Below are positions 10,883-19,314 of a DNA stretch of 64,000 nucleotides, piece after piece; the first letter of the stretch is position 1, and each line of letters begins with the position of its first letter. The position numbers were made by a program, and so were the translations under genes. The notes below the pieces were generated by a model that did not search any database, was not told the origin of the DNA, and was given only the letters and a program-made list of their open reading frames with translations. Origin of the DNA: Colwellia sp. (GTDB lineage: Bacteria > Pseudomonadota > Gammaproteobacteria > Enterobacterales > Alteromonadaceae); the NCBI RefSeq assembly GCF_013214175.1, contig NZ_JABSPA010000001.1, forward strand, positions 398,409 through 462,408, written 5' to 3'.

Positions 10883-10977
10883 CAAGGGTTTTCAAGTCGG
10901 ACAAATTACAGTTGGCTTTTTGTTCGTACCTCACTTATTTTAGCCAACTACAATCTGCCGCTTAAAACGGCGTTATG
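10877..10977 (+). other. attC recombination site 1
   Basis: GCCTAACAAG...ACAGTTGGCT...TAGCCAACTACA...CGGCGTTATG. Confidence 0.88.
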
Positions 10978-11023
10978 TGTTTTTGTAGTTTGGGTGAAAA
11001 TCTCAATATTTAAGGATTAATTT

Positions 11024-11266
11024 ATGCTGGAAGCAATAGTAGAAGGTTTCTTTTATACGCTAGGTGAAATATTAGCGTACACCTTATGGCCTTTACTTTA
11101 TTACTCTGGTTGGCTTGTATTAAAAGTTATAACCTTTGGCAGTTATCCTCCTAAATCAGATCCGATGTCTTTTAATCCAAACAATCACTCAAAAGTTTTT
11201 GTGCGTTTCGTTGGGTTCTTATTATGGTGCGCTGTCGGGTTTGTTGTGTTTAAATATGTTCTGTAA
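11024..11266 (+). CDS. Small membrane protein, cassette ORF
   Basis: ORF between attC1 and attC2. Confidence 0.7.
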   Translation: MLEAIVEGFFYTLGEILAYTLWPLLYYSGWLVLKVITFGSYPPKSDPMSFNPNNHSKVFVRFVGFLLWCAVGFVVFKYVL

Positions 11267-11273
11267 ATCAAAC

Positions 11274-11372
11274 ACATAACAAGCTGTTCAAGTGGGACAA
11301 ATTACAGTTGGCTGGTTCCGCTCCGCTGCACATTTTAGCCAACTACAATTTGCCCCTTAACAGGGCGTTATG
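11274..11372 (+). other. attC recombination site 2
   Basis: ACATAACAAGCTG...TACAGTTGGCT...TTTTAGCCAACTACA...CAGGGCGTTATG. Confidence 0.9.
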
Positions 11373-11406
11373 CATATACTCATTTACCGGTAGGAAGTTT
11401 GAATCA

Positions 11407-11949
11407 ATGAATATTTGGTTTCTTAGGATGGATAAAGATGGTTGGAGTGAGCTAGACCTCAATCAAGATTACAAGTTTATTCACAGTGCACACGGTAGTT
11501 GTGGCGGTGTAGATGTAGCTAAAAGATATAAGCACATGTTATTTCCAGAGTTAACTCTTAAAGGCAAAGAATTAGCGAAATTTATCCGTACAATTAAACA
11601 AAAATTAATTGTAAATGGTCTTTTTGATCTAGAGCAGTCGGGAAAGCGTCGATGTGATATTGCTCTGCGGTATTGGTTGTCAGAAATGAAGTTGGGTGAT
11701 TTAGTTTTTGTGAGAAATAAACAAGGAAAGGTAATACTCTGTAAAATTACAGGCTATATATCAGAGGAGTTCTTTGATAAGCGCGGTTGTTTTCAACGAC
11801 CCGTTGAAATTTTAAGTGAAATTGATGAATCTATGGTTCCTTCTGAAATATGGAATAGAACTCAAGGCCGTAAAACGATAGAAAGAAATGCCAAAAAGCA
11901 TATTACAGATTGGGTTACTAGTAATTACAAATCATTGGTTTGCTCATAA
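11407..11949 (+). CDS. Hypothetical cassette protein with PUA/EVE-like segment (uncertain)
   Basis: Start taken at MNIWFLRMDKDGW after attC2; the ORF-track start lies inside attC2. Confidence 0.65.
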   Translation: MNIWFLRMDKDGWSELDLNQDYKFIHSAHGSCGGVDVAKRYKHMLFPELTLKGKELAKFIRTIKQKLIVNGLFDLEQSGKRRCDIALRYWLSEMKLGDLVFVRNKQGKVILCKITGYISEEFFDKRGCFQRPVEILSEIDESMVPSEIWNRTQGRKTIERNAKKHITDWVTSNYKSLVCS

Positions 11950-11959
11950 TAAATAATAT

Positions 11960-12059
11960 GCCTAACAAGCTGTTAAACAAGGACAAAAAACAGTTAGTTT
12001 TTGCTCCTTCGTCGCTTATTTTAACCAACTATTTTATTGCCTGTTAACAGGGCGTTATG
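11960..12059 (+). other. attC recombination site 3
   Basis: GCCTAACAAGC...CAGTTAGTTTTTG...TTTTAACCAACT...GGGCGTTATG. Confidence 0.88.
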
Positions 12060-12067
12060 TGGTCCCC

Positions 12068-12841
12068 ATGAAGTTAAGCCTATACAAATATTTAGCCTAT
12101 GATGACGGCGCCAAAGCTTTACTAGAAAATAGTACATTAAAGTATAGTCATTTTAGTGAGTTCAATGATCCGTTTGACTGCGTTGTGTCTTATGATGTTG
12201 AAGATTCTCTTGTGTACTACCAATCTAGAAAAGACTTGATTAAAGCAGTAGGAGATAATCTAGGTTACAGTCCCTCAGAAAGAATCGAAAAGATGCCTAA
12301 ATTATTAAAAAATCTCGAAAAATCAATTGAGAGTGGTGATTTTCATAAAAGCATATTAAGTCGAATTGGTATTTGTTGTTTATCAAGTGTATCTGACAGT
12401 ATTTTAATGTGGTCGCATTATGCTGACCACCATAAAGGTATCGTCGTTGAATTCGATACTTTTCAAGATGAATACACAGAATTACATGACGTTGAGCAAA
12501 CATTATTAGGCTATCCAATTGTTTATCAGAATCAAATGCCCAGAATTAGTGCTCGCAATAGTCACGATGGTTTTTCAGCAGTACAAAGTTCAATTCTAAC
12601 TAAGTCACTTAGTTGGGAGTATGAAAATGAGGTGCGAGTTCTCTCAACTCGTTTAGGACCAGGTATTCATAAATTTGATCACACCCTCATATCCAGAGTT
12701 ATTACGGGTGTAAAAATGATAGATAAGGATCACTTAGATTTAGTTCAACGTGTTGCAAAAATAAATAAATCTAATGGGTTGTCAATAAAAGTGGTTAAAG
12801 CCAAAATGAGCAACGATAGCTATAGCGTAATCACCACATAA
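12068..12841 (+). CDS. DUF2971 family protein, cassette ORF
   Basis: YKYLAYDDGAKALLENSTLKYSHFSEFNDPFDC ... SDSILMWSHYADHHKGIVVEFD. Confidence 0.85.
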   Translation: MKLSLYKYLAYDDGAKALLENSTLKYSHFSEFNDPFDCVVSYDVEDSLVYYQSRKDLIKAVGDNLGYSPSERIEKMPKLLKNLEKSIESGDFHKSILSRIGICCLSSVSDSILMWSHYADHHKGIVVEFDTFQDEYTELHDVEQTLLGYPIVYQNQMPRISARNSHDGFSAVQSSILTKSLSWEYENEVRVLSTRLGPGIHKFDHTLISRVITGVKMIDKDHLDLVQRVAKINKSNGLSIKVVKAKMSNDSYSVITT

Positions 12842-12932
12842 CAAGCTAATTAATAAGGACAAAAAACAGTTGGCTGTTTTCGTTCCTCAACATTTTAGCC
12901 AACAATTTTTTGCCCATTATTAGGGCGTTATG
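12836..12932 (+). other. attC recombination site 4
   Basis: CATAACAAGC...CAGTTGGCTG...TTTTAGCCAACA...TAGGGCGTTATG. Confidence 0.9.
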
Positions 12933-12954
12933 TTGTTCAAGGAAGTCTGAGTCC

Positions 12955-13332
12955 ATGGAGAGGTCTGTATCAACTATCATCATTTTTTTACTACTGTTAC
13001 CTATTTCAGCTCATGCTGAAGTTATGGATAAAGAGCCATCACTTCAATTTAATTTTATTTGGGGCATTGGCGGCTCTATAGCCACGCTACTTTGTGCTAG
13101 ATACAAACCTAAATTCTTACCTTTAATTACCTTACTCCCACTATTTTACTTTTATGCACTGTGGGAAGAAATAAATGATCCACATGTTGGCCCACAGATT
13201 TTGAGAGAGGCTGGTGAATTTTACATTCACAGTGCATACGCTCTTGGTATATCTGTTATTTCTTGTATACCTATTGGGCTATTATGGTTTTGGTGGTATA
13301 AACAACATAACAAGCTAATAAATAAGGACTGA
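12955..13332 (+). CDS. Membrane protein, cassette ORF
   Basis: Start MERSVST; signal/TM segments; stop lies inside the following attC. Confidence 0.65.
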   Translation: MERSVSTIIIFLLLLPISAHAEVMDKEPSLQFNFIWGIGGSIATLLCARYKPKFLPLITLLPLFYFYALWEEINDPHVGPQILREAGEFYIHSAYALGISVISCIPIGLLWFWWYKQHNKLINKD

Positions 13333-13400
13333 AAATAGTTTGCTGTTTTCGTTCCTCAACATTTTAGCAAACAATTTTTAGCCCATTATTAGGGCGTTAT
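13303..13400 (+). other. attC recombination site 5
   Basis: CATAACAAGC...TAGTTTGCTG...TTTTAGCAAACA...TAGGGCGTTAT; covaries with attC4. Confidence 0.9.
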
Positions 13401-13419
13401 AAGCACCGGAAGCTTGAGT

Positions 13420-13752
13420 ATGATTCATAGGATAGTGGCAATCTCATTAATCTTTATTTTCTTATTAATTTTCACTGGGAAATTTGAGTATTATAGTGGT
13501 TTTAACACTTCACAAGCCGCTGTAAGTGAGTTTGATTCGGAAGTATCAGAAGATGCAGCAGGTGGCATTTTATATGTATATTTAATTGCTGCGTTTAGTT
13601 GTTACTGTTTATTATTCCCTAATTCAGTATCTGAGAAATTATCACCTCGTACAGGTAATATGCAAACACTACTGCTTAAAGACGACTTTTGGCTTATTGT
13701 CGGTTACTTTTCAGTTGCAGTAACCTTTTTAGTATTAGAGGCTTTCAGGTAA
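13420..13752 (+). CDS. Membrane protein, cassette ORF
   Basis: MIHRIVAISLIFIFLLIF...; between attC5 and attC6. Confidence 0.7.
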   Translation: MIHRIVAISLIFIFLLIFTGKFEYYSGFNTSQAAVSEFDSEVSEDAAGGILYVYLIAAFSCYCLLFPNSVSEKLSPRTGNMQTLLLKDDFWLIVGYFSVAVTFLVLEAFR

Positions 13753-13756
13753 TGTG

Positions 13757-13859
13757 CTTATAACAAGCCAATTAAAGTGGACAAATAACAGCTTGGCTTT
13801 TTGTTCACTTCGTTCACTAATTTTAGCCAAGTATTATTTGCCCGTTATTGGGGCGTTAG
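13757..13859 (+). other. attC recombination site 6
   Basis: TTATAACAAGCC...CAGCTTGGCT...TTTTAGCCAAG...GGGGCGTTAG. Confidence 0.88.
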
Positions 13860-13880
13860 TTACCAAGGAAAGGTTAGAGT

Positions 13881-14372
13881 ATGATTCGTAGTTTTATTAA
13901 TAAATTTGGTTCGATTTTGTATGTCCAGATATGGGAAAACCGTATCAGAGTTGTTGATTTAAAAACTAATGAAGTGTTTGATGAGAAACCTTTACTTCAA
14001 ATCGAAACAGGAAAGAATGGAAGTAAAGTAGTTACAGCCTTTGGTAACAGCGCTTATATTAGTACAGTAAATCCCTTTTCTCACCCCAGGGCATTACTTA
14101 ATGACTTTTATATTGGGGAACGTTTACTTCAACTAATCGTAAAAAAACTTATTGGCAAAAAATTTATAACTTCGGCTCCTCAAATAATTATTCATCCAAT
14201 GGAAAAAACAGATGGTGGTTTAACCATGATAGAAGTTAGAGCATTTAGAGAAATGGCGTTGGGAGCTGGTGCAAGTGAAGTTGCAATACATCAAGGTAAA
14301 GATACATTGGAGTTATCAAAAATAATTTTCAAAGATCTTATAAAAGATGATGAACATTTAGTATTTAAATAA
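13881..14372 (+). CDS. Truncated MreB/actin-like protein, cassette ORF
   Basis: IEVRAFREMALGAGASEVAIHQG aligns by eye to MreB [24 protein letters not shown]; colinear N-terminal half, only 163 aa. Confidence 0.7.
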   Translation: MIRSFINKFGSILYVQIWENRIRVVDLKTNEVFDEKPLLQIETGKNGSKVVTAFGNSAYISTVNPFSHPRALLNDFYIGERLLQLIVKKLIGKKFITSAPQIIIHPMEKTDGGLTMIEVRAFREMALGAGASEVAIHQGKDTLELSKIIFKDLIKDDEHLVFK

Positions 14373-14377
14373 TTGGC

Positions 14378-14478
14378 AACTAACAAGTAAATCAACAAGG
14401 ACACGTAACAGTTGGCTACGTTTCGCTTCGCTACACAATTTTAGCCAACCATTACTTAGCCTGTTATTTGGGCGTTAG
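14378..14478 (+). other. attC recombination site 7
   Basis: AACTAACAAG...CAGTTGGCTACG...TTTTAGCCAACC...GGGCGTTAG. Confidence 0.9.
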
Positions 14479-14492
14479 CTATTCAATCAAGG

Positions 14493-15104
14493 ATGTGTAT
14501 GTACTCTAAAATATTAACTACTTTTTTCTTAATCTTTTCATTTCATGCAGTTGCCGGTGTTTCAATCACAACAGTGAGTAAAACAAAGAATGAATTGAAA
14601 ATTAAAAGCTCTCTTGAGTCTCTACAAGAAAAGTATGATCTAACTCCTTGGATTATTACTGATGTCATCGAGGTCGATGAAAAAGCAAGAATGCCTCGAA
14701 GCCATCCAGTTTTAACGATGAGTACAAAGGATGAATATTTAAAAAGCGATATTAAGCTTCTTTCATCTTTTCTTCATGAGCAATCTCACTGGCATGTAAT
14801 TAAAAATGGTCGTGGTAGTAAGTCAGAGTTCAGAGCTGCAATAAAGGCTAATTTTCCAAATGTTCAATTTGAACGGCCATTAGGCAGTGGTACTGAAGGT
14901 GGCACCCTTAGTCATATAATTGTTTGCTATCTAGAGTATGTTGCACTTTCGGAGCTTATTGGTAAAGAAAAAGCTATTCAAAACCTATCAACAAACGACT
15001 ATTACACTTGGGTCTATCAAACAATTATTAACTCAGAAAATCATGATAAATTAGATCGTCTTGTTCAAAAGTTTGGCTTAGGTTTTGGCGTAAATAATAG
15101 CTAA
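14493..15104 (+). CDS. Secreted HExxH-motif protein (putative metallopeptidase-like), cassette ORF
   Basis: N-terminal signal peptide-like MCMYSKILTTFFLIFSFHAVAG; motif HEQSHWH. Confidence 0.65.
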   Translation: MCMYSKILTTFFLIFSFHAVAGVSITTVSKTKNELKIKSSLESLQEKYDLTPWIITDVIEVDEKARMPRSHPVLTMSTKDEYLKSDIKLLSSFLHEQSHWHVIKNGRGSKSEFRAAIKANFPNVQFERPLGSGTEGGTLSHIIVCYLEYVALSELIGKEKAIQNLSTNDYYTWVYQTIINSENHDKLDRLVQKFGLGFGVNNS

Positions 15105-15198
15105 CAAGAAAATCAACAAGGACACGTAACAGTTGGCTACGTTTCGCTTCGCTACACAATTATAGCCAACCATTACTTAGCCTGTTATTTGGGCGTTA
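15099..15198 (+). other. attC recombination site 8 (near-identical to attC7)
   Basis: GCTAACAAGAAAATCAACAAGGACACGTAACAGTTGGCT...TATAGCCAACC...GGGCGTTAT. Confidence 0.9.
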
Positions 15199-15627
15199 TC
15201 GATACAAAATCTAATCCTAATCACCGCTACTGATTAAATGCTAATGTCCGCAATGTGGTAAAAGTGAGCCTTAGCTTTTAACCAATGAATAGTGAAAGAC
15301 AGTTCAATGCTAATGACTTCTTGGTGCGCAAAGTTGAAGTTAACTTCAAAATATTTGCGATATATTTTCTAATGAATGTTTATTTTATTGTTAGTGTGTT
15401 CCTATACAGTAGGCTGTGATTCCTGCTTTCTACAAGAAAGAGCGGATATTTCCTCCTTTCACACATCGAACAGTTGATTGGTTATTTTTAACTCATTGAT
15501 CTACAGACAACAATCAAGTAATCTCGCATGATTATAAATTATTGACGATTAACTCCACCTTGTAGAAAAAAGGGATTTTTCCTCATAATAAAGCTGTTGA
15601 TTCGACCCCGAAAATGTAGAGATTAAT

Positions 15628-16893
15628 ATGAGAAAAATCCTATTAGGTGAATTGTTTGGTATTGCTGTAAGTCGACCAATCGAATTGGATAATATTGTTC
15701 AAATAGTTGAAATTATTCCAGAGGTAGCTATAGAACAAGCGAATCTAGATGGTAAAACCTTTGATGATGCTATGAACAATATTATAAGTGAGGTTTTAGA
15801 TTTTGCAGAACGACTTGAGCCAGAAGAATCTGAAATATTCTTAGAACTATTTGAAAACGAGTGCTCTACTAGAATGACAAAATCAGTTGATAATGACTTT
15901 GAAATTATTGACCCATCAGAAACAAAGTGGAATTTTTATATCCGGTTCAAAGTTTCCGAACCTTTAGGTTTGGATCAGAACGTCATAGACTTCCTCGGAA
16001 AATATATAATCAAGCCAGCTAAAAAACAGTCATTAAAAGACGATAATATCCTGATTCTGACAAGCTTAGATAGTATGACCTATCGTGAGATAATGTTTGA
16101 GTCAAAAAAGGTTGAGCAAGCTTTAATATTAGGCCTTGCGGAGTTAGGTATTGGGGTTGCTTACCCCGAAAACTTAGCTTCAGAAGCTACGCTTGAAAAA
16201 GTAAAGAGAGAAGCTGAAATTCAGTTCTTAGAACAACACACTAAACTATATGATTCATATTATGAAAGACCCTTGTTTCATTTCAGTGATAAGTTTGGTG
16301 TGGTTTTGTTTCAAGAAGGATCATTTCCTTGGGATAGCAACGCTAATGAAGAAAAAGAACCAGTAGATGTAACTAAGCTTGATGCGATATTTTCTACTGC
16401 CTATGACAACCTGAAAGGCTTGCAGATCATAGGAAGGAAGTTTAATAAAATCGAGATCGCCACATCCATACTAACTACATCTATTTTTGAAGATTCACTT
16501 ATTAATAAGATAATACTCTCAATGACAGTTATAGAAGTATTGTCGGATAAAGTATCTAGGAGTGATAAAGAGCTCAGAGTTCTGGATTATCTAACCAATG
16601 TGTTGGATGAGAAGTCTGATATTGCACAGAGTGAAAAGGAAGCTATCACTAAAGCCCTAACTTCATTGAGGTATCAATCAATTAGTAAGAATTGTAAGGT
16701 TTTAGTAAAGGAGCTACTTAGTGGGAAAGACGCAAAATTATTTTACAAGCTTTATAATTACAGATCTCAGTTAGTTCACGCTGGTGTTTTAGAAAGTAAT
16801 CGTGATGAAATGTTGAAGATATATTATGACTCTTATAGTTTGGCAAAAAGAGTGCTATCGGCATATATAAATCGACTAGATGAATCTGATTAA
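15628..16893 (+). CDS. HEPN-like (Apea-like) protein, cassette ORF
   Basis: C-terminal KLFYKLYNYRSQLVHAG, consistent with the HEPN Rx4-6H motif. Confidence 0.6.
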   Translation: MRKILLGELFGIAVSRPIELDNIVQIVEIIPEVAIEQANLDGKTFDDAMNNIISEVLDFAERLEPEESEIFLELFENECSTRMTKSVDNDFEIIDPSETKWNFYIRFKVSEPLGLDQNVIDFLGKYIIKPAKKQSLKDDNILILTSLDSMTYREIMFESKKVEQALILGLAELGIGVAYPENLASEATLEKVKREAEIQFLEQHTKLYDSYYERPLFHFSDKFGVVLFQEGSFPWDSNANEEKEPVDVTKLDAIFSTAYDNLKGLQIIGRKFNKIEIATSILTTSIFEDSLINKIILSMTVIEVLSDKVSRSDKELRVLDYLTNVLDEKSDIAQSEKEAITKALTSLRYQSISKNCKVLVKELLSGKDAKLFYKLYNYRSQLVHAGVLESNRDEMLKIYYDSYSLAKRVLSAYINRLDESD

Positions 16894-16948
16894 TGCTTTG
16901 TTAAATCTTACAATGACTTTTATCCAATAAACAGTGTAGCGTATAATC

Positions 16949-17044
16949 ACATAACAAGGCAATTAAACGGAACTAAAACAGTTGGTTAAGTTTCGTGCCT
17001 CAACATTATAACCAACAATTTTAGTCCGCTTATTGCGGCGTTGG
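16949..17044 (+). other. attC recombination site 9
   Basis: CATAACAAGG...CAGTTGGTTAAG...TATAACCAACAATT...GCGGCGTTGG. Confidence 0.88.
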
Positions 17045-17081
17045 TGAGCAAATCAAAATCCAGGCTGTAAAGTAGCGATTA

Positions 17082-17708
17082 ATGAGCAGTAAGGTGAATT
17101 ATATGAATCCATTCTTGGAAGAACTTTTTGATATCATTGCTATTGATGCTGAGTATCTAAATGGGTACTTAACACCAGGTGAGATGAAATATCTAAATAT
17201 CACTTTGAAGTCTATAGAAGATTTGAATAGCGATTTCTACACAGCAGAACATGGTTTAAACCTAGAAGTTTTACTTTTCTTTTTATTGAAACATTTGAAG
17301 GATATTACACTAATTTGGGAAGATCGTAGTAAAAAGGAAATTCTGCTTAGGTTATATACATCAAACATAATCTCTGGCTATGATTGCTTCCGTTTTGATC
17401 TGTCTAAATTTGAGCAAACATTTAACCCAAGTGGACAAGAGTTGACTTTATATCGAATTGGTCGTGCGAATGAGACTATAGAAAGCCTCGGGAATTCATG
17501 GGCTAAAGACTTCACAGGACTAAAAAATTATGTTCAAGCATCAGCTATAGAGGTGGATACCCGACCTATATTTTCTATAAAAATTAGTGATTCAGAGGTT
17601 TTGTGTCAAGGGCAATCGCAAGAAAGTGAATTTATCTTAAATAAAAATTTCAAATGTAGTGGTATTAGATTACTAAGGGCTGAAGAGCGTAGTAAAATTT
17701 TTATTTAG
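17082..17708 (+). CDS. Hypothetical protein, possible ADP-ribosyltransferase-like fold, cassette ORF
   Basis: LYRIGR...GNSWAKDFTGLKNY...ISDSEVLCQGQSQESEFIL pattern suggestive of R-S-E; weak. Confidence 0.5.
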   Translation: MSSKVNYMNPFLEELFDIIAIDAEYLNGYLTPGEMKYLNITLKSIEDLNSDFYTAEHGLNLEVLLFFLLKHLKDITLIWEDRSKKEILLRLYTSNIISGYDCFRFDLSKFEQTFNPSGQELTLYRIGRANETIESLGNSWAKDFTGLKNYVQASAIEVDTRPIFSIKISDSEVLCQGQSQESEFILNKNFKCSGIRLLRAEERSKIFI

Positions 17709-17732
17709 TAAATAGTGCTAAGAAATGCTTCA

Positions 17733-17749
17733 CCTAACAAGGCATTATG
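17733..17749 (+). other. Collapsed attC remnant
   Basis: CCTAACAAGGCATTATG: R'' end joined directly to R'-like end with no palindrome between two cassette ORFs. Confidence 0.5.
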
Positions 17750-17770
17750 TATTACAACGGAGTTTTGAGC

Positions 17771-18118
17771 ATGATGAAAAAATATTTTATTTCCCTGTTC
17801 GTTTTTTTTGTTCTTCAGGGCTGTGGAACTCTCGATAATAAAACTATTTTAATCGATGCTGGAGACCCTAAAGAGAAGGTTATTGAAATACTTGGAATAC
17901 CATACGACCGACAATTTCAAGGACAACAGGAAGCATGGCAATATTGTGTTTCAGGTGCAGGATTTGGCTATAACGACCACAAAATAATTTGGTTTACTGA
18001 TAAAAAAGTAACTGGTATCACTACATATAGAACAACTCGAAGTGGCTGTACTGGCTCTGTAAAAACAATAAAATGGGAAGATGCTCCTGACTTTACAATT
18101 GAAGTGCGTGATAGGTAA
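17771..18118 (+). CDS. Lipoprotein, SmpA/BamE-like, cassette ORF
   Basis: MMKKYFISLFVFFVLQGC lipobox; GDPKEKVIEILGIPYDRQ...WQYC pattern. Confidence 0.65.
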   Translation: MMKKYFISLFVFFVLQGCGTLDNKTILIDAGDPKEKVIEILGIPYDRQFQGQQEAWQYCVSGAGFGYNDHKIIWFTDKKVTGITTYRTTRSGCTGSVKTIKWEDAPDFTIEVRDR

Positions 18119-18213
18119 TGCATAAGCCAATCAAGCAGGACGAAAAAACAGTTGGCTGTTTTTGTTTCTCAACATTTGAGCCAACTATTTTTTGCCTGTT
18201 AACAGGGCGTTAG
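18117..18213 (+). other. attC recombination site 10 (degenerate R'')
   Basis: ATGCATAAGCC...ACAGTTGGCTG...TTGAGCCAACT...CAGGGCGTTAG. Confidence 0.8.
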
Positions 18214-18262
18214 TAGTCAATTTGTATCGACCACCGCATATTCAAAAAGAGAAGAAGTAGAA

Positions 18263-19225
18263 ATGGAACCTACAGTATTTATATCTTATTCCCATGATGA
18301 TGAATCACATAAAGATTGGGTATTACAGCTTGCTACAAGGCTGAGATCTAACGGACTTAATGTCTTATTAGACCGTTGGAATCTGAAGTTAGGTCAAGAT
18401 TTAGCTTCATTTATGGAAAGAGGGTTATCTGCATCAAATAGAATAGTTAGCATTTGTTCAGAAAGTTATGTTCAAAAAGCCAATGATGGATATGGCGGTG
18501 TCGGATATGAAAAGCAAATAATGACGGCAGAATTGATGTCTGATTTAAATACAAACTGGGTAGTACCAGTAATCAGAAATAATAGCACAGCTAAAAAGGC
18601 GCCTATTTTTTTAGCTGGGAGGCTATATGTTAGCTTTGAAAATGAATCTTTATATGAAAATTCTTATGAAGAGTTATTACGTGAATTGCTAGATGAACCA
18701 GTACTTCCTATACCACTAATAGGAGAAAACCCATTTAAAACGGCTAAATATTTTGCAGAGCAAAAATTTATACCTGCCTCGGAAAAGTATGTTTCACCTG
18801 CGGTTAAAGGGACTGTAACTTTTGATTACTCAAACAACAATGGGCATTATTTTATTGGGCAAGGCCAATTGGCATTCGAGTTAGATTTTTCTAAATCAAG
18901 TGACAGGTGTATACAGCTTTATAATGATCCACAGAATATAAGAACGGTTGCTGTAGTAAAGGATCGTCACTCTATCTCCGATATCGATGATGCAAGAGTT
19001 TATGATGGTTCATCTAGAGTTCGAAGACCAAACCTTAATCAAATAGCAGTAGTACAAAATGTAAATGGCTTTTTTGCAGCAATAAAAATTATAGACATAA
19101 AAGATGATACTCGTGGCAGTGAATCTGACGAGGTGTCGTTCGAATATGTGATACAAACAAATGGTAGCCCAGATTTCACATCTACTGGTCAAGACTGCAT
19201 ACAAGGCGTTCAAACGGACAAATAA
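18263..19225 (+). CDS. TIR/SEFIR-domain protein, cassette ORF
   Basis: MEPTVFISYSHDDESHKDWVLQLATRLRSNGLNVLLDRWNLKLGQDLASFMERGL; novel ~150 aa C-terminal region. Confidence 0.85.
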   Translation: MEPTVFISYSHDDESHKDWVLQLATRLRSNGLNVLLDRWNLKLGQDLASFMERGLSASNRIVSICSESYVQKANDGYGGVGYEKQIMTAELMSDLNTNWVVPVIRNNSTAKKAPIFLAGRLYVSFENESLYENSYEELLRELLDEPVLPIPLIGENPFKTAKYFAEQKFIPASEKYVSPAVKGTVTFDYSNNNGHYFIGQGQLAFELDFSKSSDRCIQLYNDPQNIRTVAVVKDRHSISDIDDARVYDGSSRVRRPNLNQIAVVQNVNGFFAAIKIIDIKDDTRGSESDEVSFEYVIQTNGSPDFTSTGQDCIQGVQTDK

Positions 19226-19293
19226 CAGCTGGCTTTTGCTCCTTCGTCGCTAATTTTTAGCCAACTATTTTATTGCCCGTTAACAGGGCGTTG
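19196..19293 (+). other. attC recombination site 11
   Basis: TGCATACAAGG...ACAGCTGGCT...TTTTAGCCAACT...CAGGGCGTTGG; the TIR ORF runs into it. Confidence 0.83.
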
Positions 19294-19314
19294 GTCTCAA
19301 GGGAAACTTCGTCT

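Noticed and set aside
10877-19293. Regular ~100-bp repeats as a CRISPR array
   Set aside because: Repeats are ~100 bp, imperfect, palindromic and separated by ORF-length DNA; they match attC sites, not CRISPR repeats and spacers.
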